Shown here piece by piece: positions 43,166 to 54,584 of a stretch of 64,000 nucleotides of DNA; within the stretch, counting starts at the first letter, position 1, and every line of letters begins with the position of its first letter. This stretch comes from Aurelia coerulea (Eukaryota > Cnidaria > Scyphozoa > Semaeostomeae > Ulmaridae). The stretch is taken from NCBI GenBank assembly GCA_039566865.1, contig CM076962.1, positions 7,682,743 through 7,746,742 on the forward strand. Direction: 5' to 3'. A model generated the notes under the pieces. It was not told the DNA's origin, searched no databases, and saw only the letters and a program-made list of their open reading frames with translations. A program made the translations under genes and the position numbers.

Positions 43166-43633
43166 TTAATTCATAAGGGCATGACCGTGTTTGAATAATC
43201 TGTCTTCGTAGTCTAATAAAAGGTTTGAATCACTCAATTTCATGAAGGCATATACTTTGAAAAAAGGTTCTTTCATGTTATTGTTTGTTTTTCCGCAGGC
43301 GAACACGTCTCTGGGAAAATTACAACTCGACACTCCGCTTCTTGACTCCGAGATATGGTTGTTCATTCTCTGTCTTAAGTTCGTTGTCTGTCCAATATAG
43401 TTCATACTACCATGACAAAGGTTGCATGAAAGGAAATAAATAACGTTCTTGCTATTGCAGGTGATGTGCGATTTTGTATTCCAAGTGCTGCCATTTGCTG
43501 TTTTAAAGTTTGTGACAGGCTGTAGATACAGTTTGCATAATTTGCAACGAGTTCTGTGGCATAATTTGATTCCAGGATCTTGTATTTCGAACTGCATAGG
43601 TTCTGGATTAAATATGAATTTGGCTTTCTTCAA
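43166..43633 (-). pseudogene. C-terminal fragment of PLE ORF2 (partial tandem copy)
   Basis: The last 155 residues of ORF2, from about FIFNPEPMQFEIQDPG through the cysteine linker and GIY-YIG region to HALMN, are nearly identical to the full copy. Upstream coding sequence is cut off at the junction with the inverted copy near 43657. Confidence 0.92.
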
Positions 43634-43656
43634 TATTGAAGTAAGATTTGGGGGCT

Positions 43657-45764
43657 GTTATAAAGTTTTTGCAGACAAAGAAAATGAAGATATTTCAATA
43701 AATCGTAACAAATCAAACAGACCTATTTTCACTAACAATCCAGAAATCAATTCGATTTGCAATTTCATGCAACTTTTAAAACCAACAAGAACATTCGTCA
43801 AAGACAATCTAACACAAGAAGAAAGAAGCGCCCCACAAGAAATAACCAGCAGAAACGATATAATCATCAAAAGAGCCGACAAAGGGGGCAATTTCGTCAC
43901 CATGGATAAACAGTTTTACAGGGAAAAACTAGTACTACAGGGTCACCTAAATGGAAACGATTATAAAGAAGTGACACCAGACCAAGACAACGTGGTCATG
44001 AAAAATCTGAAAACTCTAGTTAATAAACATAAGGATGTTTTAACAACAAAAGAACACGAATTCATAACCAATTTCGAATGGAAAAGCAGTAATTTTTACG
44101 TGCTCCCAAAGATTCACAAATGTAATGAAATAATAAACACAATATCGAAATCTAATGCGGAATATATCAAAATGTCAGCACCGGAAGATCTAAAAGGGAG
44201 ACCGATCGTCGCAGGCCCTGCATCACCCACCCAGAGACTCAGCGAGTTTCTAGACACTCTTTTGAAACCAATTGTACCTACATTGTCGACTTACGTCAAA
44301 GACGACTGGGATTTCCTCAGAAAAATTCCAACAGAATTTGAAACGTACAGTAAACCGTACTCTTATGACGTCGTTAGCTTATACACCAGTATTCCTCATG
44401 AGCTTGGATTAACTGCCATCGATTACTGGATACTGGATAGAAGCCAGATCGGATCTTATACCAGAACGTTTTTCAAAATCCTTTATCCTCGAAGCTGTTA
44501 AATTTGTACTAGAGAACAACAACTTTTTATTTGACAACAAAATGTTTCAGCAAGTCTCGGGAACTGCAATGGGAACAAAATTTGCGCCACCCTTTGCCTG
44601 TTTAACTATGGGATACCTTGAAGAAACACTTTTATTCCCCATCGTGTTAAAGAAATACTTTAATAATCATTCGTGCGATTACATAAAAGATCATTACCTT
44701 CGATACATGGACGACGGATTCATAGTTTTGCCAGAAAACATTGATTCCGAAATTTTTAAGAACGCTTTGAACGAACTACATCCCGCTATAAATTTCACAA
44801 TGGAAAAAAGAACATTAATATCCGACCATGAAGAGTCGTTAAACTTCCTCGATATCGAAATCATTGTAACAAATGGCAAAGAAATTCACACAGACATTTA
44901 CTACAAGGATACCAACCCACACGACTATCTTAACTTTCATAGTGCTCACCCTACACACATTAAACACACAATACCCTTTAATCTGGCAAAGAGAGTAGTA
45001 GTTTTCGTCTCAAAAGAAGAGAGAATAACATTTCGCTTGAAAGAATTAAAAAATTGGCTTTTAAAATGCAATTATCCAAGTGGTCTGATAGATCAAGCAT
45101 TCCACAGAGCAAAATTGCAAGGCCCGGCACCTAATCCCGAAAAAAATGTTATTCCACTCGTAACAACCTATTATCCAAGCTTGAACTATGGACACATTAT
45201 GAAAACGATTTCAAACTTATTCAATACCATTAACGACCCAGAAACAAAAAGAAAGTTTAAAGATACCAAACCGGTTTTAGCCTTAAAACAGCCCCCAAAT
45301 CTTACTTCAATATTGACGAAAGCCAAATTCACATTTAATCCAGAACCTATGCAGTTCGAAATACAAGATCCTGGAATCAAATTATGCCACAAAACTCGTT
45401 GCAAATTATGCAAACTGTATCTACAGCCTGTCACAAACTTTAAACAGCAAATGGCAGCACTTGGAATATAAAATCGCACATCACCTGCAATAGCAAGAAC
45501 GTTATTTATTTCCTTTCATGCAACCTTTGTCATGGTAGTATGAACTATATTGGACAGACAACGAACTTAAGACAGAGAATGAACAACCATATCTCGGAGT
45601 CAAGAAGCGGAGTGTCGAGTTGTAATTTTCCCAGAGACGTGTTCGCCTGCGGAAAAACAAACACTTTTTTCAAAGTATATGCCTTCATGAAATTGAGTGA
45701 TTCAAACCTTTTATTAGACTACGAAGACAGATTATTCAAACACGGTCATGCCCTTATGAATTAA
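43657..45764 (+). pseudogene. Inverted, 5'-truncated PLE ORF2 copy with frameshifts
   Basis: Coding resumes at KVFADKENEDISINR and runs on the + strand. Relative to the full copy it has a 7-bp tandem duplication (TACTGGA) near 44430 that shifts the frame, and loss of one A from an AAAA run near 45453 that shifts it again. An in-frame deletion of 15 bp near 45661 removes NNMKE. RT motifs A, B and C and the GIY-YIG region are otherwise present. The open frame from 43449 is an accidental fusion across the inversion junction. Confidence 0.9.
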
Positions 45765-45885
45765 ATTAATTTAGTGAACTCCCGTTAACAAACAATGACG
45801 CCAATGATGACGTAAATCATCTGTCACCTAGTTACATGCCTTGTATAAATCAGAAAAATTTACTCTAACTTTAAATCGTAAAAGT

Positions 45886-45926
45886 CACACTCTGATGAGA
45901 ACGTAGGTTCGAAAGGCCTCAGTGTG
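45886..45926 (+). ncRNA. Hammerhead ribozyme, inverted PLE copy
   Basis: CACACT, CTGATGA (45892), GAAC-GTAG-GTTC, GAAA (45911), GGCCTC and AGTGTG (45921) repeat the ribozyme seen twice on the minus strand, here on the + strand about 120 bp after the ORF2 stop. All core positions are conserved. Confidence 0.85.
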
Positions 45927-45987
45927 CCAAAATTTGTCTGTTTCTTTGCGTCCGCCTCCTCCATAGTATATAATTGACCTTTTAAAA

Positions 45988-46085
45988 CAGTTTTTGCGTT
46001 AAGTAAAGGACCAATTCTTCATAGAATTTTTGATTACAACAATTCCAACAGTGAATATATAATAGTATGCTGTATTTTGCATGTT
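45988..46085 (-). repeat. Inverted satellite remainder right of the PLE
   Basis: It continues the minus-oriented monomer interrupted by the PLE (CAGTTTTTGCGTTAAGTAAA, then GTGAATATATAATAG). It ends in a GCATGTTGCATGTTG stretch around 46075-46105, where orientation returns to +. Confidence 0.8.
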
Positions 46086-46105
46086 GCATGTTGTTCTACA
46101 GTATG

Positions 46106-47670
46106 TTGCAAAGCTGGTTACTTTGCATTGGTTTTACAAACTAAAAATAGTTCCAAGTAAAGATAAGCACACTAGTTGAAAAGTTTCAAAAAACAGGAGC
46201 GATCAAAGTATGGTCAGAACTTTGTAGAAACAATAGTTAACATCGAATAAAAGTTGATTAAGGGAAAGCAAAAAAGTCCCGTTGGTGGTAATAAAGATCC
46301 AGTGAAAACAAAGTAGAACCCTTTTTAACCCTCAAAGAAAGCTAGTTAAACATTTAAAAATACATTTAGATCTAGAAATTGTTTTATTTAATGCAAAGCG
46401 CAACAATAGATAGACTTTTATATATTCACTGTTGGAATTGTTGTAAACATAAAATCTATGAAAAAGAGGTCCTTTACTTAATGCAAAAACGAATTGATAA
46501 GGTGAAATTGGCTCACATAACGGAAACTAAATTTTAAACGATTGGTGCAGAAAAAGTTGTTACTAACCTCAAGCAAAAGACTCATCTAGGTCTTAAAACT
46601 GGTTACTTTGTATTGCTTTACAAGCTAAAAATAGTTCCATTTAAATACACGCTGTAAAATCCTTCAACTAGTTAGGTTTACTAGTTGAAAAGTTTCAAAC
46701 ACAGGAGCAATCAAAATATGGTCAGAACTTTGCAGAAACAATAGTTAACATTGAATAAGAGTTGGTTAAGGGAAAGCAAAAAAGTCCCGTTGGTGCTAAC
46801 AAAGATCCGGTGAAAACAAAGTAGAACCCTTTTTAAGCCTCAAAGAAATTTAGTTAAACATTTAAAGAAACATTTGGATCGAAAAATTGTTTTGTTTAAT
46901 GCAAAGCGCAACAATAGATATACTTATATAAGTTCACTTTTGGAATTGTTGTAAACATAAAATCTATGAAGAAGAGGTCCTTTACTTAATGCAAAAACGA
47001 ATTTATATGGTCAAATTGGCTTACATAACGGATACTAAATTTTAAACGATTGGTGCAGAAAAAGTTGTTACTAACCTCAAGCAAAAGACTCATCTAGGTC
47101 TTAAAGCTGGTTACTTTGTATTGCTTTACAAGCTAAAAATAGTTCTAAGTAAACATAAGCGCAACAATCCTTAAACTACTTAGGTTTACAAATTGAAAAG
47201 TTTCAAACACAGGAGCAATCAAAATATGGTCAGAACCTTGCAGAAACGATAGTTAACATCGAATAAAAGTTGATTAAAGGAAAGCAAAAACGTGCCGTTG
47301 GTGCTAATAAAGATCCAACAAAAACTAAGCAGAACTCTTACCAACCCTCAAAGAAAAGTTGGTTAAAAAGTTAAAAAACACTTTTAGATCTAGAATTCGT
47401 TTTATTTAACGCTAAGTGCAACAATAGATATACTAATCTAAATTCACTATTGAATTAAGCATATAATCTATGAAGAAGAGGTCCTTTACTTAATGCAAAA
47501 ACTGTTTTATATGGTCAAATTGGCCTACATAACGGAGACTAGATTTTAAACTATTGGTGCAGATAAAGTTCTTACCAACGTCAAGCAAATGACTCATCTA
47601 TCTCTTGATGGTGGTTACTTTGAATTGTTTTACCAACCAAAAATAGTTGTACGTAAAGATAAGTGAGTAA
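46106..47670 (+). repeat. About 500-bp satellite, right + block
   Basis: Three further units are in + orientation (GTTAACATCGAATAAAAGTT variants near 46235, 46745 and 47255), slightly more divergent. The array ends near 47670 before an AAT microsatellite. Confidence 0.9.
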
Positions 47671-47689
47671 AGAAAAATCAAAGCATATT

Positions 47690-47696
47690 TAATAAC

Positions 47697-47731
<35 letters not shown>

Positions 47732-47933
47732 TAATAATAATGATAATAATGATAATAATCATCATAATATGGAAAACAAAACTGTTAAAAGCAAAACGTT
47801 TCGATTATGAAATCTTCGTCAGTTGTTTACAACCACAGGACAGCCAAGTATTTATAGGACAAAATAACATTTACATAAAATCGTGATAAAATCCCCCCGA
47901 GGCCCCCCTTAATAATAATAATAATAATAATAA
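47690..47933 (-). mobile_element. PLE 3' terminal remnant between AAT microsatellites
   Basis: AAT/AATG microsatellites (47690-47763 and 47907-47933) bracket about 140 bp whose minus strand reads TATAAATACTTGGCTGTCCT. This matches the 3' end of the PLE at 24290-24350. It contains a hammerhead-like core CTGACGA, a GATT/AATC stem and GAAACG near 47795-47825. Stem I pairing is weak. Confidence 0.65.
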
Positions 47934-50535
47934 TGAAATCATGACCAGTATCTCCACAGAGTGGCTCTTCACCTGGTCGCTACAGACTACTTTACATGTA
48001 TTTAAAAGAAAAAACTAATTAAAATATTCACAATGTGAACGCTAATTTTAAGAAAGTAATAAAAATTCAATCCATTCTATTGTTGAGCTAAAAGTCTTCT
48101 CTTTGCTTCTATGTATAAGTTATTGCGCGTTTGTGTTGAATATTCCGTTGCAGTCTTAGCTTTTCTAATTTCTGCGGGCAGTTTATTAAAGAGTTCTGCC
48201 GCATCGTTCCTGAAAGTGTTGGAAGCCTGTGACGATGCGATAAGCGGCACAGAACTAGATCTTAAGTTTCTGGTATTTTTCAGCGATATGTCAATATATT
48301 TGGGCTTTTGTTGATTGTAAACGTACTTAATTGAAAGCTTCATCAGATGCCAGTCTCTACGTTCTTTCATTGGCAGCCAACCAAGTGTCACCACGTCTTT
48401 CTCTTTGGCGTAGCGGCCTAATACAAAACTTGCAGCAGCATTTTGAACCTTTTGCAATCGTCTTAGGAGTCGTAACGGAAGAGGTCGAAAAATAGCGTCT
48501 GCATAGTCCATCTTTGATAAAACGAGGAGCTCAGCAACTTGTCTCCTTAATTTGAATGGCATAAGATTTTTGAATTTTCGTAGTATGGACATGGTGTAGA
48601 AGTATGAAGATGTTACTTTGGCTATATATGGTCGTCCCATGACAGATGCTCGTTCAAGGTTATACCAAGCAATTTACTACAATGCTCTGGTTCAAGACTT
48701 TTTCCCCAATCTATAGAAATGGATTGTAATCTTGAAGACTGTGATGCTATGAAAGTTGCTTCGTACTCATAACCATAACCGTTGTCTTCTTTGGGTTTAG
48801 AGCAAGATTTGTGGATGAAGACCAAAAAATTAACTTTTCAAGGTCCTCATTCAAGGCAGTTTCAAGAGTTGATAGATCGTTTGGTCTTCCATGCACAAGT
48901 ATAGTTGTATCGTCAGCGTATTGAAAGCAGGGTAGCTGGATTTTGTCTTGGAGGTCAGTAACATACAAGTTGAACAAGATAGGGCCTAAAATTGATCCTT
49001 GTGGCACTCCAAAACTCGTTAATTTCAGTTCTGATGCTCTATCATCTACCTGAACAAACTGGTAACGATTGTCCAAGTAGCTTAGTAACCACTTTAGAAA
49101 ACAGTTGGAGAATCGAAGTGCATGCATCTTGTGTATCAATGTCTTATAATCGATGGTATCGAATGCTTTTGAGAAGTCTGCAAGAACCATTAAGGTAACC
49201 TCACTCCTCCCCATCGCTTGTCATTATCATGTCTTTTATTCCAAGTAGTGCTGTAACTGTGGAATGACCTTTTCTGTAAACACATATTCTTTCATAAATA
49301 AGCTGTTCCTTATCGATAAAGCTCACGATTTGTTTCATAACCACTCGTTCAAATATTTTTTGACAAAACCGGTAAGATGGAAACTGGCCTGTAGTCGTCA
49401 CTGCTTTTAGGATCATTAATTTTAGGAATTGGAGAAATGCGAGCTGTCTTCCATTGTGGCGGGAAAGTTGACTTCGCGATGCAGGAGTTGATAATATGAC
49501 ATATTGGGGAAGCAAGATATTCTGCAACTGGTCTGATAAATTTAGCAGGGATTTGATCTGGTCTTGTTGAGCAATCGCTTCGTAGAGATTTCAGTTCAGC
49601 TAAGATTTCTTTATAGCTGACAGAGCCTAAAACAAAACAATTGTCTTGGCATGGTAATTTCTCGACGAGCTTGAAAAGATTTTCGATGTTAACTGGTGAA
49701 CATTCTAGTGTTCTCTGTGCTGTACTATTGAAATGGTTATTGAGTTCGTTGACATCCGCCTTTATTGGTTGTGGGCTAGGATTCAACACCCTATGAATAG
49801 TTTTCCAGACTTCTTTTGATCGTTTCGAAGACAAAGCTGATTTTAAGAACTTGCGTTTTGTCTCCTTAATTGTTGTTTTAAGTTGATTCCTGACTTTTCG
49901 GAAAGCTTCCCAGTCTTCATTTGTTTTTGTTCCGTGTGCTCTATGCCTAAGTTCATCTCTTTGTTGTTGAAGAGATAGAATATTCATACCTTTCAACCAA
50001 GGGGCTGGAGGACGCGTTACATTGGTTCTTTTTAAAGGTGCATGCCTGTCTATACATTCTTTGACTAATCTGTTTAAATATTCTACCATATCATTTGTTT
50101 CATCTGTAGTACGCATGTATAAGGCTGAACGGCAAGCAGGAGAAATCACTTATGTATGATGTTATAGAAAACTTCTTTTCTTTTCTTATATATTTGAATT
50201 GTGGCTCATATCTGTTCACTCTTATATTGATGCAGGCGTATGGGGCATTGTGGTCGCTGATGTGGCTGCATGGAAGTACATCTGTGAAAGTGACCCTTGG
50301 GGGGTTATTCGATATTATATGGTCAATTAGAGTGCTCGAGTTTTTAGTCGTTCGAGTTGGCTTTGAAACATACTGATGTAGGTTTAATGCCTTCAACATT
50401 CCGGTATATTGCCTTTGTAGTGACACTTGCCCTTTCATTAAGTCAATATTCATGTCTCCTGTGACCACTATGAGACCATTCCATTGAGATACATTATGGC
50501 TTAGGACGCTCTCAGTTTTATCCATCCATTCATTT
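47934..50535 (-). pseudogene. LINE ORF2, 5'-truncated and multiply frameshifted
   Basis: The minus strand encodes, from 50525 down, the end of an APE endonuclease (VTGDMNIDLMKG, then SDHNAPY). The RT follows: KSSDDYRPVSILPVLS, KGHSTVTALLGI, VLADFSKAFDTIDYK, FGVPQGSILGPILF and FQYADDTTILVHG. The C-terminal region (LGWLPMKERRDWHLMKL) follows. At least five frame changes separate the open pieces at 50100-50525, 49349-50149, 49201-49527, 48747-49214, 48622-48825 and 48077-48640. The 3' end abuts an AAT repeat. Confidence 0.88.
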
Positions 50536-50539
50536 GTTT

Positions 50540-51640
50540 GTTTTTATTTTTACTTAATTAGAATTTCAAACCGCAGGGTGCCGAGCGAACGAAAAAGAAG
50601 GAAGGAATGTAAATAGAATCATGAAATTTGCAATACTTGAAAGAATCAATTAGAGATATGCTCAAACCATCTCGTCGGGTTGCAAGCAAATGAAGTATCT
50701 ATTATCAAATATCTATTTAAAGTAGGCTAAAATAAAAATGAAACAGCTAAATTACAGCTACTTAAGGCCTACTATTTACAATATATATGATTTACAATAA
50801 AACTCTTAACATATATCACAGGCAAATCAGGGTTAAAATCTATCATGTTAGAAACCCAACTTGCGGGATATGTACTTTGCAAAGCCTACAGTTGCATTTT
50901 CCACCATTCCAGCATCTAATTCGTTTTTTGAAAATAGGAAGGCTGTTTGATTGTTTTATTTCTTGTGGTAAAAGCTGCCACAGTTTATTTTCAAGGTAAG
51001 TAATAGACTCAACTCTAAAGGACGCAGTTCGTACTTTTGGCAGTTGAGCGTCATCACCTTGCCTTAGGCAGTACCTAGTATTGCGTTGCATGAAAATTTC
51101 CTTCATAAATGGTGGATTCAGACCGCCTTTTGTTTTATAAATTTCAGTCATGAGCAACTGTAGGTTTCTTACATGGATTGGCACCGATTTAGATTGCTTC
51201 AGGAGAAAACCGAAATCATTCTCGTAGTCTTTATATGCAATGCGTAATGCCCTTTCTTGAATATGATTTATTCTATAATTCAAAGCTCTATCACAGAACA
51301 TCCAGACAAGTGGACAGTAGCTGAAATGGGACAAAACGAACGCCCTCATTAACTACTGCAGTTTTTCAGTGTCCATGTATTGTGATATTCGAGGAATAGC
51401 GTGGAGTTTTTGGCTGGCCTTTTTGCAAACAGTCTTGATGTGCTGCTTGAAAGAAAGTGATTGATCAAAGGTTATACCGAGAAGATTTTCCTCTGAACTT
51501 TCTTTCACACAGGCCTCGCCTATTTCAATTGTTGTTTCATTGCTCCCTTTTGCACCAAAAATCATTAAATGACATTTGTCTTCATTTAACTTCATACCAT
51601 TGTTTGGAAACCATTCAGTTATCTTAAGGGCATAATCAGG
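50540..51640 (-). pseudogene. Second LINE 3' fragment, single internal stop
   Basis: The minus strand carries MKLNEDKCHLMIFG, LLGITFDQSLSFKQH, FVLSHFSYCPLVWMFCDR and NHIQERALRIAYKD. It ends with WNGGKCNCRLCKVHIP, the post-RT region of a jockey-superfamily LINE with a terminal cysteine cluster. A TAG at about 51350 interrupts the frame. The copy begins after the RT core. It lies directly upstream of the truncated LINE at 47934-50535 in the same orientation. Confidence 0.85.
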
Positions 51641-52544
51641 TCAAATCAAGGTCAAAGGTTAAAGGTGAAGGTCAAATCATGATAAAACAGATGTCAGCGA
51701 AGATTTTTCGCGCAATTGCAATTCTATTACTAGTCGTCAGTCCCCTGAAATTTAATTTCTCTTGCTAGCCGGCCATAATGGGCGACGCTACTCTAGTGAT
51801 TCATGAAAAACAGTTACCAAATTATATTATGAAAGTTTTCAATGGGGTACTGGTAAAAATGGGATTATTTACTATTTTTGATATTATTATTATTAAGACC
51901 AAAGATTACAAAAACAAACTAAATTACAGTTAATGAAAAGTAGCGTTAAATACCCTATTATATATTTTGCAACGGCAATTCTCTCCATTCCATTTTTATG
52001 CATGACTTTAAGGAACAGAAGGAGGCGGCAATTTTTGTATCATTAGGCATGGAATTCTATAACGGTCTACCATGAAAAGATAAACTATCGTGGCCATAAA
52101 AAGTAGTTGTTTTAGTTTGAGGCAACATCAACACAATTTTTCTCAGAAATTTTTCAAAAATCCAACCTATACATTTTGGCTTGGAAAGAATCTCCCAGTT
52201 AGCCTTATTCCCCCCCCCCCCCCCTCCCTCCAATGATTTTACACCGGAATTAGAGAAATTTGAAAAGTGATCCTGGAGAACATTTGAGGGGGGTAACTGC
52301 CCCTTGCCCCCTCCTGGCGCTTCTGCTCGGAATTTGCCGTATTTAGAAGCCGATTTGACAACTGACGAAGCCACTGACAGCAAGAGAGCCACAGTGTAGT
52401 GATTAGTAAAAAGAGGGCTCCCGTCCTTGCCGTAGTAAGATGCAAACTAAAAAATACTGTTTTGGATATTTCCGAGAAGGCCCACTGGGCAATCACCGGG
52501 TAGCCCAGCCCGACTGGCTAGTTTCTCTGGAAAGGCTATTAGCA
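51641..52544. other. Unassigned, with a possible LINE tail and a C run
   Basis: AAGGTCAAAGGTTAAAGGTG near 51650 is a short degenerate repeat. TATTATTATTATTAAGACC at 51883 may be the tail of a minus-strand LINE UTR. A poly(C) run of about 14 lies at 52211. Minus frames 52057-52392 and 52239-52496 overlap this low-complexity DNA and are not convincing. Confidence 0.3.
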
Positions 52545-54020
52545 ATCACTGACCCCGGCCCTTGCCCTCGGCCCTATGGCACTTGGCCCCGGCCCCATAA
52601 TTTTTATGATACAAAGTAAAAATTTTTAACCCAGCCTTTTTGTTAGGCCAAGCTATAGTGACAAACAAATGCTCAAATGAAGGGTGATAATTGTCGAATA
52701 GAAACAACGAATAGGATGCAATGTCTACTTGCCTTGCGTAAAATCCCCGGGCCGCAGTTTTGCAACCTTGTTTTGGCGCACATTTTTCTCGGCAGCACAA
52801 TATTCTGTCGTTTTCAGGAATTCTATTATTGACAAAGGTATTTATCATCACATTGCCCAAAAGGCGGAATCTTATTTGAAGCAAGTGTGTCATCAGCCTC
52901 GTCCCCAGGGCCTTTTGTCATAATGGGACGGAGACGAAAAGGCCTGGGATCGGCTGGTCACATAAGCAATCTGATTGGCTATTGCTTTTCACATAAATTA
53001 TGTTCTCTGTAACCACTTTCTTGTTGTTGTCATTCTTTGTGTCCCATTTGATGAATGGAAATAAACTCGATAAAGATCTCGATTGTTTATTCCAGAAGTT
53101 TGCACAAATTTGCTTTATTCCGAGAAATCAGGGCCATGGAGGCTTGCTGATGCATGAATTTCATGGCCACGTAACTAAGGAGTAACTAAGATTAGAACAA
53201 TAAGGGAAAGACTGCCTATCCCAGTTCAGAATAACAAGCTGAACAATAATAATACCTTCGAGAAAGCGAAACTAGGCGGAACTGAATAACCTCAGAAATA
53301 ATCGTACACATTCTAAAATTTGAAGCTGGTTTTGATTGGTACTTTTCTTGGATTTTGTTCATGCAGTCCGTGAATGTAAAGTCACTCCTAGCAAAGTTTA
53401 CAAGTGATAGGCCTAGATTATTTATAAATGACATTCGTTTTGTAGACTATGTGAAGTGTACCACGGTGTACCCACACCAAAAAATCGACTGAAAAATATA
53501 TCTAGTCAAATTGAAAGAAGTTTCAGTAACAAATACAACAACAACTTGCAGAATATCTGTTTTTCGACAGCACAATGTTGCTTGTAGACTTCGATGGGAG
53601 AATATCCCGGAGCAACTAGCACATCGGAGCCATAAAAACACTTCACCAGCTTTTGTTTTGTGAAATACTTTGATAATTCGATGAAAACCAGTCGCAAATC
53701 TTTGAAAAAGTGACAGAAACCTGAGCCCTCAGCTGTTTGGTCTTCTTCGCTCAACTCCACTGCAACTGCAACGCGTACGCGGCAGCCATAACCTGACGTA
53801 AACTGCTGCATACATTATGATTTCTATAATTTATGACACCCACTGAGAGAGGGTGTTGTGATGGTCATGTGACCAGCCGATCCCAGGGCCTTTTCGTCTC
53901 CATCCCAATATGACAAAAGGCCCTGGGGACGAGGTTGGTGTGTCATATCCCTCACCACTGATTTTGCATCCTTGTGCTCCAAGTGCAAATGATAATTGTT
54001 GCACCATGAGGGTGGTAGCT
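52545..54020 (+). repeat. Dispersed repeat, copy 1 (interrupted by a hAT-like element)
   Basis: 52545-52893 plus 53947-54020 together form the inverted counterpart of 57800-58195. Shared blocks include GGCCCCGGCCCC, TGTTTTGGCGCACATTTTTC, CATCCTTGTGCTCCAAGTG and GATAATTGTTGCACCAT. The element family is not recognised. Confidence 0.7.
52894..53937. mobile_element. 1.04-kb hAT-like non-autonomous element
   Basis: Inverted ends CAGCCTCGTCCCCAGGGCC and (reverse) GGCCCTGGGGACGAGGTTG continue inward through AAAAGGCC(C)TGGGATCGG. A GTGTGTCAT duplication flanks it (52885-52893, 53938-53946). This reads as 9 bp, or 8 if one base belongs to the end. That and the CA(G/A)-type end suggest hAT. Frames inside (53000-53185 +, 53216-53434 -) show no transposase motif. 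Confidence 0.82.
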
Positions 54021-54515
54021 ATTTGTTTGCAATCACTGCAGTCTTGAAAATGCCTTTAACATATTTTATGCAAACCAGTTCTTGCGAATAGCGTTTTAAG
54101 AAAGGCTGCAGTTTTTAAAAATTGGGCTATCTTTATGTTATCTTCCTCACTGCGAGTTGCCTTCGACGTGTTGCTAAAATCTTTTAATTTGTGAAAGGCC
54201 ATTTATCTCAGAAATTGATCTTTGTCGTAGCTCAAAGTTCCTCTTGGTCCACCACAACAGGTCTGAGACTATCATTTCTCTAGAAACTTTTCTTGCTTGA
54301 GCATAGTCTTGGGCAACTGGGATGGCGTTTCCCAAATTTAAATTTTAGCAACACGCCGAAGGCAACTCGCAGTGAGGAAAATAACATAAAGATGACCAAA
54401 TTTTTAGAAACTGCAGCCTTTCTTAAAACGCTATTCCCAAGAACTGTTTTGCATAAAAATATATTAAAGGCATTTTCAGGACTGCAATGATTGTACACAA
54501 ATGAGATAAACAAAC
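54021..54515. repeat. Palindromic element, arms about 160 bp
   Basis: 54025-54185 and 54335-54510 are inverted copies (AACTCGCAGTGAGGAA, CTGCAGCCTTTCTTAAAACG, AAAGGCATTTTCAGGACTGC). The spacer is about 150 bp. Clean terminal duplications were not identified. It is a likely foldback MITE and has no gene. Confidence 0.75.
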
Positions 54516-54584
54516 AAACAAATGTAGACATGAAGCTATGAAAAATCGCAGGACCAACCAAGCCTCAGAGAGAATCCCCTTCAC

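Larger units (their letters stand above)
39487..45973. mobile_element. Composite Penelope-like element (full copy, partial tandem copy, inverted copy)
   Basis: Three pieces lie within one 14-bp target duplication (TTGACCTTTTAAAA at 39473-39486 and 45974-45987). They are a full minus-strand monomer of 3440 bp (39487-42925), a partial minus-strand copy of its 3' end (42926-43656), and a + strand copy (43657-45973) that begins within ORF2. Sequence identity between pieces is very high. The satellite supplies the empty-site sequence, so the whole composite was inserted as a unit. Tandem and inverted partial copies, with the repeated end acting as a pseudo-LTR, are typical of PLEs. Confidence 0.92.
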
